Of a DNA stretch of 64,000 nt, positions 1 to 9,716 are shown piece by piece. The DNA is from Diplonema japonicum (lineage: Eukaryota > Euglenozoa > Diplonemea > Diplonemida > Diplonemidae). Location of the stretch: positions 310,001-374,000 of the forward strand of contig OZ025649.1 of NCBI GenBank assembly GCA_964019335.1. The letters are read 5' to 3'. Made by a program: the position numbers and the translations under genes. How positions within the stretch are numbered: position 1 is the stretch's first letter; each line of letters begins with the position of its first letter. Under the pieces are notes generated by a model. The model had not been told where the DNA came from. It saw only the letters and a program-made list of their open reading frames with translations, and did not search any database.

Positions 1-2
1 CG

Positions 3-2540
3 CTCGCCACCTCCAACGCCATCGAGACTTACAAGAAAGAGATCCTTGCCAAAGAGCAAAAGCTGCAACAAGAACTCCAAACCACAGCAAGTCTCAAAAA
101 GACCATCGAGCAGCTCCAAGCAGAAGTCACCCGCCTTACTGCCGCACCCGAGCCCCAGTCAGTCCTTGCCCCACATTCACAATCGCTGAGGCCGCACACC
201 CCCAGGAACAAAGAACTCAATACATGCAAAGAACAACTCGCCGATCTCATGGCAGAAATGAGCACCCTCCGTGAGGAGCTCGCCAGCACTGAGACGGAGC
301 GAGACTACGTCGAGAAGGAGCTCGCTGCGCTGCGGGTGTCCATCAAGACGGACATACAAAACGTCATGCGGCAGCACACCGAACTGTATGAATCGGAGGC
401 AACATCGGTGCGTGACAGGTATCACTCAGAAATCGAGAGCCTGACGCATGCCTTGCGCAAGGTCACCGACGAGAGGGATGTGTTGTTGGAGGCTAAAAAA
501 GCTGCAGAAGCAGCGGCTTCTTCTGCAGAACCCGTCACCCAGCCGCTCAGTTATATCCCGCAGGCTACTGACACACACCTCAGCAAGATGGCAGTGATGC
601 TACTTGAGGCGACAGCTGAGAAGGAACAACTGCTGAAGAGTGGTGCTGTGGGCAGTATGCAAATTGACAAGATTGTGGTTGCCCAGGAAGGTACAGTGCG
701 ACAAGTGATGGAAGCGGTCAGCGGGATGGCACAAGGCATGGTGCAGGGCCTTGTGGGCACCATGTGCAAGACCATACTGCGCGAGGTCAGTTTGTCGAGG
801 AGGCTGCTGCAGACGGAGCACACGCCGGAAGTGAACAACCACAATGCACAGCGGCGGAAGACAAAGTTCAAGAAACTCAGCAGCAAGAGCTCAGTGAACC
901 AGCTGAGCAAGCTGGTATCCCGGACAATGGCAGAGCTCGCTGAGTCTAAGCAGGTAAGTACCCAGACCCTCCCCATGCCCAATCCTGTGATGGACGTGCT
1001 GGAAGATGAGCTTTGCGACGTGAAAGGACAGCTGAAGGAAACTACAGTGATACTCAAAGACACTCAGGCCGTATCTGAGAAGCTTGCAATAGATCTGCAG
1101 CTAAAGCAAAATGAGGCAGAAGACGTACGATACGAAGTGAAAGATCTAGAAGAGGCGCTGAAGTCCTTGAAGTCTGACTACAATAAGGTTCTCATGCGTG
1201 TAACTGTAAAGAAGCAGAACAAAGAGTGCACAGCTGCCCCGGTAACAGTAAATATGAGGCAGCAGACAGAAAAGTGCGCCATGGTCAACAGTGGGGTGAT
1301 GTGCTGCCCGGATGTCAAGCACAAAGGTTGTGGTGGTGTAGCCTACACAATGAAGCACTGCGCAGTACAAGTCGACGCAGGCATGACACCGATGAGCATA
1401 GCTGCAACAGAGCCGCTGGCTTTGTATGCAGCAAAGGGGATCCAAACTGAGCAAGAACATACACCACCTTCGTTGTGTCCTAGTTGCAGTAATGCCATGT
1501 GTGATGCTGATGCTGATGCTGATGCTAATGGTATTGATAATGGAATTGCTAATGCTAATGCTGATACCGGTGCTGTGGGCATTTCTACAGCGCCACGCCT
1601 TGCAAGGCATGTGAAGAAGGTGCTTGATGCCACACGCCTCACGAATTATGCGAACTCGCAAAAGGTGGCCATCATCAATTTCGACAATGTGTTTGTGAGG
1701 GGCAAAGAAAAAGAGATCGGGGGTCCCAGGGGGAGCCCTAGGGGAAGCCCGAGGACCCCGAAAAATATTCGTTTGGAGAACGCACAAGAGGAAAAAACAG
1801 GGCACAACGAGGAGCACGACAGGGAGCACATCAAGACACCGATTGACATTGACGAGACGAGCAACTGTACATCGCCAAGGAGAGCGGCACATGAAGTGGA
1901 GCAGAGGGATGTGTCACCGCCACCACCGAGGGAAAGGAACGCTCAGGTTGGATATGACCATGGATCGCCGTCACACCGAGCCCAGAGAGCGGACATGGTG
2001 AAAGAGGAGGCTCTGGCAAGAGAGTTCCCAAAGGAGTCAGGAACAATGCACCAGGTACCTTTCGTGATCGAGACCGAGGGACCGAAGCAGATCAACCTGA
2101 GTGCCCTCCCCTACAGGATCACCGTGATGCCAACTATTACATCAGGAGACAGCATGGTTGTCGAACAGCCTAGAGCACGAGTCAATTACAAACGATCCCT
2201 CAAGACAGCGGCTCTCAAGAGTGTTGCAATGACAAGCATCGCGGCAGCAGGGACCGAGGAAGTTCTCCTCGCTGAGCTTCCTTCTCTGCCGGTGCACACT
2301 TCTCTCCTACAAAGACCGTCATCGGCGCCCTCCTCCCGTCCCCTTAAACCCGACCCTTCACCTAGTGATGCGGATCCCATTCAGAAGCCGGGCTTTTCCA
2401 AACCCAAACCCCTTCCTAAGAAGATGGCCTTGACCCAAATCGGCACTTCGATCACAAATCTCATTTACACACCGAACTTCGGCACCATCAAAGGAGAGAC
2501 CCTCTCAAAGGCCCCTTGTACCGTGCATAGACCGAAATAG
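3..2540 (+). CDS. Coiled-coil protein, 5' end cut by window
   Basis: The frame is open from base 3 to the TAG at 2538-2540, so the visible 845 codons are the C-terminal part of a longer protein; the first in-frame ATG (249) is internal and not a believable start. The N-terminal third is heptad-rich (Glu, Lys, Leu, Gln) and should form a long coiled coil. A short Asp/Ala/Asn low-complexity stretch follows (bases about 1501-1565). The C-terminal third is Pro/Ser/Arg-rich and probably disordered. No enzymatic domain is recognisable. Structural or flagellar/cytoskeletal scaffold is a guess from composition only. The next gene starts 60 bases downstream on the same strand. Confidence 0.8.
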   Translation, partial: LATSNAIETYKKEILAKEQKLQQELQTTASLKKTIEQLQAEVTRLTAAPEPQSVLAPHSQSLRPHTPRNKELNTCKEQLADLMAEMSTLREELASTETERDYVEKELAALRVSIKTDIQNVMRQHTELYESEATSVRDRYHSEIESLTHALRKVTDERDVLLEAKKAAEAAASSAEPVTQPLSYIPQATDTHLSKMAVMLLEATAEKEQLLKSGAVGSMQIDKIVVAQEGTVRQVMEAVSGMAQGMVQGLVGTMCKTILREVSLSRRLLQTEHTPEVNNHNAQRRKTKFKKLSSKSSVNQLSKLVSRTMAELAESKQVSTQTLPMPNPVMDVLEDELCDVKGQLKETTVILKDTQAVSEKLAIDLQLKQNEAEDVRYEVKDLEEALKSLKSDYNKVLMRVTVKKQNKECTAAPVTVNMRQQTEKCAMVNSGVMCCPDVKHKGCGGVAYTMKHCAVQVDAGMTPMSIAATEPLALYAAKGIQTEQEHTPPSLCPSCSNAMCDADADADANGIDNGIANANADTGAVGISTAPRLARHVKKVLDATRLTNYANSQKVAIINFDNVFVRGKEKEIGGPRGSPRGSPRTPKNIRLENAQEEKTGHNEEHDREHIKTPIDIDETSNCTSPRRAAHEVEQRDVSPPPPRERNAQVGYDHGSPSHRAQRADMVKEEALAREFPKESGTMHQVPFVIETEGPKQINLSALPYRITVMPTITSGDSMVVEQPRARVNYKRSLKTAALKSVAMTSIAAAGTEEVLLAELPSLPVHTSLLQRPSSAPSSRPLKPDPSPSDADPIQKPGFSKPKPLPKKMALTQIGTSITNLIYTPNFGTIKGETLSKAPCTVHRPK
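1501..1565 (+). repeat. In-frame GATGCT-type short repeat
   Basis: Tandem GATGCT/AATGCT hexamers code for an Asp-Ala and Asn-Ala run inside the coiled-coil gene. The frame is kept, so this is a coding microsatellite that may vary in length between alleles. Confidence 0.8.
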
Positions 2541-2590
2541 TGAAGTTGCATAGCTGAGATGTTTATTTGTAGTGTCAATAAGTAATCTTA

Positions 2591-2595
2591 TACAG
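2591..2595 (+). promoter_or_regulatory. Candidate spliced-leader acceptor (TACAG)
   Basis: TACAG after a T-rich stretch, four bases before the GAF-domain ATG at 2600. It has the same form as the 3' ends of the cis introns in this window. Trans-splicing is inferred from this shape and from the one-strand gene order; no leader RNA gene is visible. Confidence 0.4.
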
Positions 2596-2599
2596 CAAG

Positions 2600-3334
2600 A
2601 TGGGCCAACAACTTGTGAAGTCGCCTAAGACGCCTAAAAGGGAACAGGTGCCGGCACCGGCACTGGATGCCAAGAAGAAGAAAAAAGAGAAAAAAGTGGA
2701 AACCGATGAATGGGAAGAGATGCTGAAGAGGATCAAGCCTGAGAAACTGATAAAACATTGCGTGAAGTCAATAGCGGAGCTGACGGACGAACAAACGACG
2801 CTGGTACGGCGAGAGGTGTCAAAGTACGAGAAGGGACAAGTGCCCGCGATGCACCTGCTGCTGTCTACAATAAGGGAGGAATTGAATGTCCCGTGGTATC
2901 TGAATGGGGTGGCAGAACAGGCAAAAGTGATACTAGAAGCAGAGAAAAGCATCTGCTACATGCTGCAAGGGGACAATTTAGTAACATACCTGTACATAGA
3001 GGATAAAGAGTACAAGATAGTAATCCCCAGTTCTGCAGGTGTTCCTGGTGACTGTCTGGAGGCTGCCGCCCCTGTGGTCTCGACCATCTGTGACAGGTCC
3101 ACGGACGTATACAGTAACTTCACCACAACCTCCATCCTTGCATGTCCCATTCAAAGCGGCGGCAAGCCTGTGGGAGTCCTGCAAGTAATCAACAAGAACA
3201 CTGGCGACCCCTTCTCACATGACGACGAGGTTCTCATCCAATCTCTCAGCCACCTTGCCTCCCGCTCCTTCACTGTGCTGGATTGTTCGTTCGAACAAGA
3301 CGAGCAAGCTGACATCGAGGAGACCCTCCCGTAG
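2600..3334 (+). CDS. GAF-domain protein
   Basis: 244 residues. The first 40 are Lys-rich with a KKKKKEKK run; residues about 85-225 fit a GAF fold, ending in a typical segment PIQSGGKPVGVLQVINK followed by an acidic 'F..DDE.L..SL' helix. GAF domains bind small ligands such as cyclic nucleotides or mediate dimerisation; the ligand cannot be told here. No catalytic phosphodiesterase or kinase domain is attached. The protein starts MGQQ, so Gly2 could be modified, but position 6 is Val, a poor N-myristoylation context. A single exon, starting just after a TACAG acceptor-like site. Confidence 0.8.
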   Translation: MGQQLVKSPKTPKREQVPAPALDAKKKKKEKKVETDEWEEMLKRIKPEKLIKHCVKSIAELTDEQTTLVRREVSKYEKGQVPAMHLLLSTIREELNVPWYLNGVAEQAKVILEAEKSICYMLQGDNLVTYLYIEDKEYKIVIPSSAGVPGDCLEAAAPVVSTICDRSTDVYSNFTTTSILACPIQSGGKPVGVLQVINKNTGDPFSHDDEVLIQSLSHLASRSFTVLDCSFEQDEQADIEETLP

Positions 3335-3400
3335 TGTCTGTTTCCACCGACATTTCTTAGTTTAGTTTTCCCGCTCCACAACATTTGTTGCATGACTCAT

Positions 3401-3405
3401 GACAG
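3401..3405 (+). promoter_or_regulatory. Candidate spliced-leader acceptor (GACAG)
   Basis: GACAG 15 bases before the ATG at 3421, in the short 86-base spacer between two same-strand genes. Inferred as a trans-splice site only from form and position. Confidence 0.35.
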
Positions 3406-3420
3406 GCCATTTGCCGAAAC

Positions 3421-3975
3421 ATGGAAACGCCAAGCTCCAAGCTCCACGAAGCTGTTCAGCAAGCGCTGCAGACCCTTGCTATGCAGAACGAGCGTCTTGA
3501 AGAATTCCACAAGCAGTCGCTCAGATGGCACAAGCAGCACAACGAGCTCCTGGTGGAGATAGGCGATCTTGTCAGAAAGGCAAAACAAACCGTGACCACT
3601 CCTATAGTGGAACCCGAGAAAGCCCTGCCAGAGATGGTAGATGATCTACTGGCAAAAGGGGATACTGAAGGGCTCAGGAGTGCGTTGCAGCGTATTGGGC
3701 TGGGCCAGTGGAAGTCCTTCGGGGACGTGAGGTTTGCTCGTCTGTTGCCATACCTCACTGCTTGGCTTCGAGACTCTTCCATGTCCCGACCGGCGCTTTC
3801 CATGATCTACGAGGGCACAAAGATGTGGGGCGAGGTGTTGTCACACCCCAGCAACGCTCCCGTGCACTCGTCCCTTGTCACAGCGCTTCAGGCGCTCTCT
3901 GCACAGCCGTCTGACGTCCGTGAAGACATCCTCGACCTCCTGCACGCCGTCGAAGGGTACAGGGCAAGGTACTAG
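3421..3975 (+). CDS. Small helical protein, unrecognised
   Basis: 184 residues in one exon. Residues 1-60 are a predicted amphipathic or coiled-coil helix rich in Gln, Glu, His and Leu. The rest looks like a compact all-helical domain with several Leu/Ala-rich helices. It has no signal peptide or membrane segment. A weak resemblance in pattern to helical C-terminal domains of WD40 scaffold proteins was considered but cannot be supported. Codon use matches the neighbours and the spacers on both sides are about 90 bases, so it is a real gene of unknown role. Confidence 0.7.
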   Translation: METPSSKLHEAVQQALQTLAMQNERLEEFHKQSLRWHKQHNELLVEIGDLVRKAKQTVTTPIVEPEKALPEMVDDLLAKGDTEGLRSALQRIGLGQWKSFGDVRFARLLPYLTAWLRDSSMSRPALSMIYEGTKMWGEVLSHPSNAPVHSSLVTALQALSAQPSDVREDILDLLHAVEGYRARY

Positions 3976-4057
3976 GCGCACTGAGCGCACCCATCTTTCA
4001 TCTCATTCCACTAGCACATATTCTTTTATCGCTTGTTTTCCTTTTTAATCAACACAC

Positions 4058-4062
4058 CACAG
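4058..4062 (+). promoter_or_regulatory. Candidate spliced-leader acceptor (CACAG)
   Basis: A T-rich stretch is followed by an AC-rich run ending in CACAG, 10 bases before the ATG at 4073. This is the clearest ACACCACAG-type acceptor in the first 5 kb. Confidence 0.45.
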
Positions 4063-4072
4063 CACCCTAAGC

Positions 4073-6793
4073 ATGGTGGCATTGGGGGATGTCGAGTCGA
4101 AGGCACAAAGGAGCTCCTACCTGGCGGTGGACAGGTGGCAGCATGAAGGGGAGGATGATGGGGTAAGGTACGAGAGGGAAAAGGTGGACAGCGCAAGAGA
4201 TCTGCATGGAAGGGAAAGCGAGAAAGAGATACACGGGCGGCAGGACTCGCGGACAAGGGAGAGCGTGTCGTCGCACGGGACGAAGTCGTCGCAAGGAAAG
4301 GTCAGCACAGGAAAGGAGAGCACAGGGAGGATGTCGACTGCAACGTCGGCAACGGTAGTGTCGAAGCGGACTGCGTGGTCGTTGTCGCCGCCGCCTTCAA
4401 AGGCGCATTCACGGTCGCAGTCGGGGTCGCGGGGGGCGTCGCCGTCATCAAGGCTGTACCCTGTGACGCACGCCTCTCACTGCAGCACCACGTTGATGGA
4501 ACGCTCACGCGGTTCACGAAAGAACCCGCCTGAGAAATGGGGTCCTCTTGGCGAGCTGCAGCAGCAGCAGCTCCACATGCCCCGCACACGGTCGTCGTCG
4601 AGGGATGCGGTTCGAACAGCCCCCAAGGTGCGGTCATTGTCACCATCAGTCCCCTCGTCTACATCTTCCTACCTGAAGTCCAGCACGGGGAAGGCTTCGT
4701 CTCGTGCGTCTTCGCTGACACGGAAGAAGGCAACCCCGCCACGTGCTGCGCATTCACCAGTAACCCACGTCCCCAAGGCACAGTACATGTTGCTGCAGTA
4801 CTCCGTCATCATGAGTTCGGAAGAAGCAGCACGCAGCACACTGATGTGGGCTGAGGAGACTGCACGGAATGTATGTTTGGTTTTTCTTTTTTTTCTTTAT
4901 CGTTGTGCACGGCCAGTGAGATCGATACTTGTTACACGAGGCTATCAGAAGCTGTGGAGCAGTTTTATCATGCAAGCAAAGCGCAGATGGGGTTACGTGC
5001 GTGAACCGAAGCTAAGAGAGTTGGTAGCGCCATCGACCAGTGGAGGATGCGGTGCAGCGACTTGGAAGGAGCACAAGCACGCATTACTCAAAGGAAAGAT
5101 AAATAGCTTCCTCTCGCGCCTTGGAGACTACGAAGGGATGCTCCCATATGATGTCCGGAACCAATTGAAGAAAGTGGAAAAGTACGCGATAGGGATTGGC
5201 GTGCATCCAAAGAAAAGCAACATGGAGCAGTGGACATGCGTTGGGGACATTACAAAAGAGCTCATGGTGATGAGGGAGAGGGCCCACAAGACGTACGCCA
5301 AGGAACTGCAACGAATAAAGTCCAAACGCGCGAAGGCGGAAGAGGCCAGAATCTTGTCATCTTTCGGAAGAGAGAGGAAGAGGATTACTGCATTTCTGAA
5401 GTCTGGTGACGCTGCTGATATGATGAAGGCGAAGACAACAGAACAAATTAACGACGGGAAAACCATGACAGCGAGCAACGAACAGATGCTAGAGGCACTG
5501 CAAAGCAAGTGGGATGGTATATTCTGCATGTACAAGGGAAAGCAACAGCCAAGGTACAAACAATTCAAAGAGAAGTACAAGGAGTACATCACCGGCCACG
5601 AGATGGAATGCTCCGAGATAACATGTGCTGATCTGCGCGAGGTGCTGAAGAAGACCAAAGGCAACCACTCATGTGGGGTTGATGGCTGGAGATTCGCCGA
5701 AATAGAGGCACTACCTGACACTCTGCTCGAAGGGGTTGCAAGCCTCCTCAACGCCATTGAAAGGACGGGAATATGGCCAGAACCGGTGCTCACCGCCTTA
5801 GTACAAGGGTGCCCCCTGTCAGCGGTCCTCATCAACGCCCTCTTGTCAGTGCTGGTAGCGGACATGGAGGAGAGCACCGATGCCATCGTAACCTCATACG
5901 CCGACGACCTCACTGCGGTGTCCAAGGAAGGGGAGAAGCCGATACAAGAAGCGATGAACGTTGCCAAGATGTTCTGCATGATCACCGGGATGATCATAAG
6001 CAAACCAAAGACGTTAACATTCTCGACGAAGAAGGGAAACGTGTCCAGAGTGAAGGATGGTGAGTTCACTTATGCATTGACGAAAGCAGTGAAAGTGCTC
6101 ACAAGCGGGCCACAAAAGGGTCTCGAACGCGATAGAGATGGCAAGACGGCTAGGAGCGACACAACTACCATTCGTGAAAAAGTCGTTGATAGTGGCACAG
6201 AACATCATCCCGGCAGCCCTCTATGGTGTTTTGTACGAGCCACCAACGAAGCAACGCCTAGAAGACCTAAGGATAGCAGTGACAGATGCTCTATGGGGAC
6301 CCAAGTACGCGACTCGTTCATCACCGACCTACTGAACGTGGTACTCCCAGGCCATACACATGATCCGGTGATGGCAGCGATGTACAGGATGTTGGGTGCC
6401 TACACCAAGTTGATGAAGAAAGCCCCGGTGAGGAGAAGATGCAGAAGGATAAAAAAAACTGCTGAAGAAGGTGCACAGCAAAAGAGGCGTAGGACCGGTG
6501 AGCAACCTAAAGCGCAGTGTACTTCAGCCAGCGCAGTTAAGAAGTTGCTCGTACGCCAGGCGGTTTATGAAGCAACCAAAGTCATTCTTCTTCTTTTTTT
6601 TTTTTTTTTTTTTTTTTTTTCACGCATTTCACAGTGGTTCGAAGACGTGGCCATCAGCACCCTGCCCTCGGAAGTTGTGATGATGCGCCCCCCTGACGAC
6701 TGTGTCGCACTCAGTTCGGGGCTGGACCCAGAGCAGCGGCAGACCCTCTCGCGGCAGCTGCTCACCTTATATGATTCCTTGAATGGTGCGTGA
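4073..6793 (+). CDS. Ser/Arg-rich protein gene interrupted by a retroelement
   Basis: The frame is open for 906 codons, but I read it as a host gene split by other DNA. Exon 1 (4073-4870) gives a basic, Ser/Arg/Thr-rich disordered N-terminus followed by a helix ending WAEETARN. A GTATGT donor follows at 4871. The last host exon probably begins at 6644 after a T-tract and TTTCACAG, and encodes about 50 residues starting WFEDVAIST. Both junctions are in phase 0 and would join in frame. A short middle exon from 4921 (beginning IDTCYTRLSEA) is possible, because it extends the helix well; it would need a GTGAG acceptor and lacks a clean donor. Everything between is retroelement-derived. Whether the gene is still spliced, or is disrupted, cannot be decided from sequence. 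Confidence 0.5.
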   Translation: MVALGDVESKAQRSSYLAVDRWQHEGEDDGVRYEREKVDSARDLHGRESEKEIHGRQDSRTRESVSSHGTKSSQGKVSTGKESTGRMSTATSATVVSKRTAWSLSPPPSKAHSRSQSGSRGASPSSRLYPVTHASHCSTTLMERSRGSRKNPPEKWGPLGELQQQQLHMPRTRSSSRDAVRTAPKVRSLSPSVPSSTSSYLKSSTGKASSRASSLTRKKATPPRAAHSPVTHVPKAQYMLLQYSVIMSSEEAARSTLMWAEETARNVCLVFLFFLYRCARPVRSILVTRGYQKLWSSFIMQAKRRWGYVREPKLRELVAPSTSGGCGAATWKEHKHALLKGKINSFLSRLGDYEGMLPYDVRNQLKKVEKYAIGIGVHPKKSNMEQWTCVGDITKELMVMRERAHKTYAKELQRIKSKRAKAEEARILSSFGRERKRITAFLKSGDAADMMKAKTTEQINDGKTMTASNEQMLEALQSKWDGIFCMYKGKQQPRYKQFKEKYKEYITGHEMECSEITCADLREVLKKTKGNHSCGVDGWRFAEIEALPDTLLEGVASLLNAIERTGIWPEPVLTALVQGCPLSAVLINALLSVLVADMEESTDAIVTSYADDLTAVSKEGEKPIQEAMNVAKMFCMITGMIISKPKTLTFSTKKGNVSRVKDGEFTYALTKAVKVLTSGPQKGLERDRDGKTARSDTTTIREKVVDSGTEHHPGSPLWCFVRATNEATPRRPKDSSDRCSMGTQVRDSFITDLLNVVLPGHTHDPVMAAMYRMLGAYTKLMKKAPVRRRCRRIKKTAEEGAQQKRRRTGEQPKAQCTSASAVKKLLVRQAVYEATKVILLLFFFFFFFFSRISQWFEDVAISTLPSEVVMMRPPDDCVALSSGLDPEQRQTLSRQLLTLYDSLNGA
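4921..6593 (+). mobile_element. Decayed non-LTR (LINE-type) reverse transcriptase
   Basis: Translated in the + direction, about 5640-6110 shows reverse-transcriptase features: a 'GVDGW' region, 'WPEPVLTAL', then directly 'VQGCPLS' (motif B), 'SYADDLTAVS' (catalytic YADD, motif C) and 'GMIISKPKT'. The stretch that should carry catalytic motif A between WPEPVLTAL and VQGCPLS is absent, so the enzyme is dead. A frameshift near 6110 moves the RT reading into the +2-shifted frame (MARRLGATQLPF, 6138 onward) and a second near 6320 restores it ('LLNVVLPGHTHDP'). No endonuclease domain, 3' poly(A) tail or target-site duplication was identified, and exact ends are uncertain. It is an old, 5'-truncated and internally deleted copy. 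Confidence 0.75.
6594..6649 (+). other. T-tract and acceptor of the retroelement-bearing intron
   Basis: A run of about 30 T followed by CACGCATTTCACAG, the pattern of a polypyrimidine tract and 3' splice site. It precedes the last host exon in phase 0. Confidence 0.55.
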
Positions 6794-7642
6794 AGCGAAG
6801 CTATTTCCCCCTATTTCTTTTTAATTTATATAGGCTAAAAAAAGGCTACATAATCGAAAGGGTCGTCAAGAAAAGGTGTGCTGGTCTCAATGCACCCCGG
6901 GTATTTTTAAAAAAAAAGAAGGGAAGAAAGAAAGAAACCAGAAAATAATTTCCGCCACCCAAAAGTTGGGTCCACCTTTATCTCTAAAAAAAATAAACTT
7001 GCAGGTGATCTTGCATCACTGACTGCAATGTCTTCTTTCCTTTCCCCATTCTACACACTTAAGTTTTTGTTTTTGTTTTTTTGTTTTCTCTTTTTATGGT
7101 AGATTGAATAGTAGATTTATTGCGATTTTTTTTTTCCCCTGCGCTTTTATATCTCTAATGTGTTTCGAGGCACTCGTCAGGAATCTTGCCGAGTTAGAGG
7201 AAAAGGAAGTTTACGCTTAGGCTTATTTCTCCCCCCCCCCCCCGGAGATTCCTTGTGCGACAACGCGAAAGAGACTTTCGGTGTTATTTCTCTTCTAGTT
7301 GTGTGACAATCCAATTGATGGGTAGTAGTTCCTTTAATAAGTGTGAAAGAGAGCATTGATCCAGGGAGGGGGGGGGGAAGGACAAGATAACAGAGGGAAG
7401 GGATATAAAAACGAATTTCTTTCTTTTCTTTTCGTTCCCCCCTTTTTTTTTCCCCACCCCTTCTCCTTCAAACCCCAAACATGCCCCTTATGTTACTCTG
7501 TTTTGATAATCAGTCTTTTGCCGGTAGTTGCACCAGTACGTGTAAGGACACATTCCAACTGGGAGCCATCAAAGGACGGGACGGCACAACCTGTAGTAAA
7601 AGGAAGAATATTCTTCAAGGGAAAGTAAAATAAAAAGTAAAA
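6794..7642. other. Spacer without a recognised gene
   Basis: AT-rich sequence with short A, T, C and G runs. A small hairpin (CGAAAG-AGA-CTTTCG) lies at 7266-7280. No open frame with protein-like composition, no tRNA-like T-arm and no spliced-leader-like core was seen. Confidence 0.6.
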
Positions 7643-9222
7643 ATGGCACCTAAAAAACAACTAAAGAAGTTGAGCTTCACAGAAAGGGAGGACCCTATGA
7701 TTGCGCCAGTGGAGAGGGTATGCCCCCCCTCCCTCCCTTCTTTTTTAATTTGTTACTCAAAAAAAAAAAAAAAAAAAAATAGAAATACACGGAACAAGTT
7801 TTTTTCGAGAAATGGCAGGAGTGCCTGGATGACAGCAAAGGCTGGAATTTCAGCGAGATGAAGAAGAGGCTTGACTCCAAGCCTGCCGAGCAGACGTGGT
7901 ACGTTATCAAGAGTGTGGAGACCTTCCCTGCGGAAGATGACAGCGTCCCGTTTGTGCCCAATTTCATTATCTTTAGCCACGAGGCCGACCCCGATGCCAG
8001 GGTGACCCCTCAAGCACCGCGACTCTGCATGCGAGCTGCCAAGAAGACCCCTGACATGGACGAGGAAGCCTTCATGACTGAGGACATCGTCGACATGAAA
8101 GGATCGCAGGAGTGGAGGGCCTTGGAGGGACACGACAATGTGTACGTCCTGTGCAACGTAAGCGAGGACACAACGGCGATCAAGGCGCTTGGGTTCGGTG
8201 CGGGGCAGGGCGGGTTCCTCCCTGTGGAGGACACCAAGAAGCGGGCAAGGGAGGAAGACAGCGACGACAAAGACGCTAAGAAACAGAAAACGGAAGAACG
8301 CGAAAACAAGTTCTCATTCAACTCAACCTCGACACCCAACTTCTCTGGCAACTTCGGTGCCCCTGCCGCTCCTGCTGGCAACTTTGGTGCCCCTGCTGGC
8401 AACTTCGGCGCCCCTGCTGCTTCAGGCTTCGACTTCAGCACTCCATCCACAGGGTTCGATTTCGGTGCCCCTGCCACTTCAGGGCCCACTGCACACATCG
8501 ATGAGACTGTGTACCCTGTCTTGTGGACTCCTGAGATCATTGAGGACACAAGGAAGGAGATCAGCGCAGGCATGAAGATCATTGCTATGTACGAAACGGA
8601 GGGGTTCAAGTTGAAGGTCAAGATAGACTGCGACCTGGAGTTTGCGAAGAAGCTCAAGGAGGCAAAGCACGTCCCGATCATCAGGGCGCTGATCGAAAAG
8701 AAGGTGCTCGAGGCGTCCGACGAGTTCAAAGCCCTCAAGGAGGAGTACCAAGGGGACAACGTGGCCTACGACGGTGTCGAGGAACACGAGAGGATGCAGG
8801 CAGAGTTCAAAAAGAAACGTTCTGCGCTCCTGGCAGGCGACGAGTTGAAAAAACAGGTTAAATCCTATGAAAAGGAGCACATGTCCGGGATTGTGTCCTT
8901 CCTCCGGCCTATCGTGAAGGCCAGGATTGAAAGGATTGATGATTTCAGGTCCATGCTTACTGCGATTAACAAGGAAACAAAGGAGAAGCGCATGCTCGAC
9001 CGCTCAGCTGTACACGTTATCAGGATGTTGCCCGAGAAAGATTCGAAGGGGGCCCACTGTGCCTTCCGTCCCTGCAAAAAAATCAACAAAGCAATTGGTG
9101 CGGCTGACGAATGCTACCCAGAGGTATGGAAGAAAAGAGGAGGGGAAAAAAAAAAAAAAAACCAGGAACAAGTTCAAATCAACCCTCTTACTGGCCTGCC
9201 CATGCCTACGAACTTTGTCTGA
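7643..9222 (+). CDS. FG-like nuclear protein (possible nucleoporin)
   Basis: Three exons: 7643-7717, 7783-9123 and 9166-9222, giving 490 residues. Introns are 65 nt (GTATGC...AATAG with an A-run) and 42 nt (GTATGG...CCAG), both phase 0. The start is the ATG after an A-rich leader. A basic KKQLKK N-terminus and a bipartite-type basic stretch near KRAREED...KKQK suggest nuclear import. The centre has several GNFGAPA and GFDFGAP copies, resembling FG repeats of nucleoporins. The C-terminal half is charged and helical, then ends NPLTGLPMPTNFV. Nup50- or Nup-like function fits the repeats, but no Ran-binding domain is recognised and the call is tentative. Confidence 0.7.
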
Positions 9223-9359
9223 AAACAATATTTTTATCAATAGTGTTTGAAGGGGTTTTTTTTCTTCTTCCCATATTTTTTTTTTTTTTTTTTTTGTCCA
9301 GGGTTTGTACCAGTGTGCACAAACAAATACTAAATACCGACTCTTCCCCCGCCTCATTT

Positions 9360-9401
<42 letters not shown>

Positions 9402-9564
9402 GGTCACAATACTGCTATTTGTCTGCTTCTGTTAAGAGGCGAATGACTATCCATGTTTCTCCCCCTTTCCCCTTTGCTGCTTTTTTTTTTATATCTCAGC
9501 AGTTTTTTTCCCCTCTCCTCTGCTCTTTACAAAAAATTAAGAAGGAAAGGGGGAATAAGAAAAT
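9223..9564. other. Homopolymer-rich spacer
   Basis: Contains long T-runs at about 9277-9296 and 9361-9398. No gene was seen. The T-rich sequence just before 9565 could serve as polypyrimidine tract for the proteasome transcript. Confidence 0.6.
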
Positions 9565-9677
9565 ATGGCAGTTGCTGTGTGGGGGCAGACCGATGACTTG
9601 CTTAACGTCAACTTCGTGAAGGATCTTAAGAAGAAGGACGGGATGGAAAAAGAAATATTGGATGGTATTTAGAGGGG

Positions 9678-9716
<39 letters not shown>

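Noticed and set aside
1146-1892. 248-residue minus-strand frame
   Set aside because: It lies fully antisense to the coiled-coil gene and has composition expected of a shadow frame (Cys, Leu and Ser rich).
6594-6624. The T-run as a reverse-oriented poly(A) tail of the retroelement
   Set aside because: The element reads on the + strand, so its tail should be A; the T-run followed by TTTCACAG fits a polypyrimidine tract better.
4073-6793. A single 906-residue protein
   Set aside because: The middle is a frameshifted reverse-transcriptase relic and one segment is poly-Phe from a T-tract; the ends look like separate host exons.
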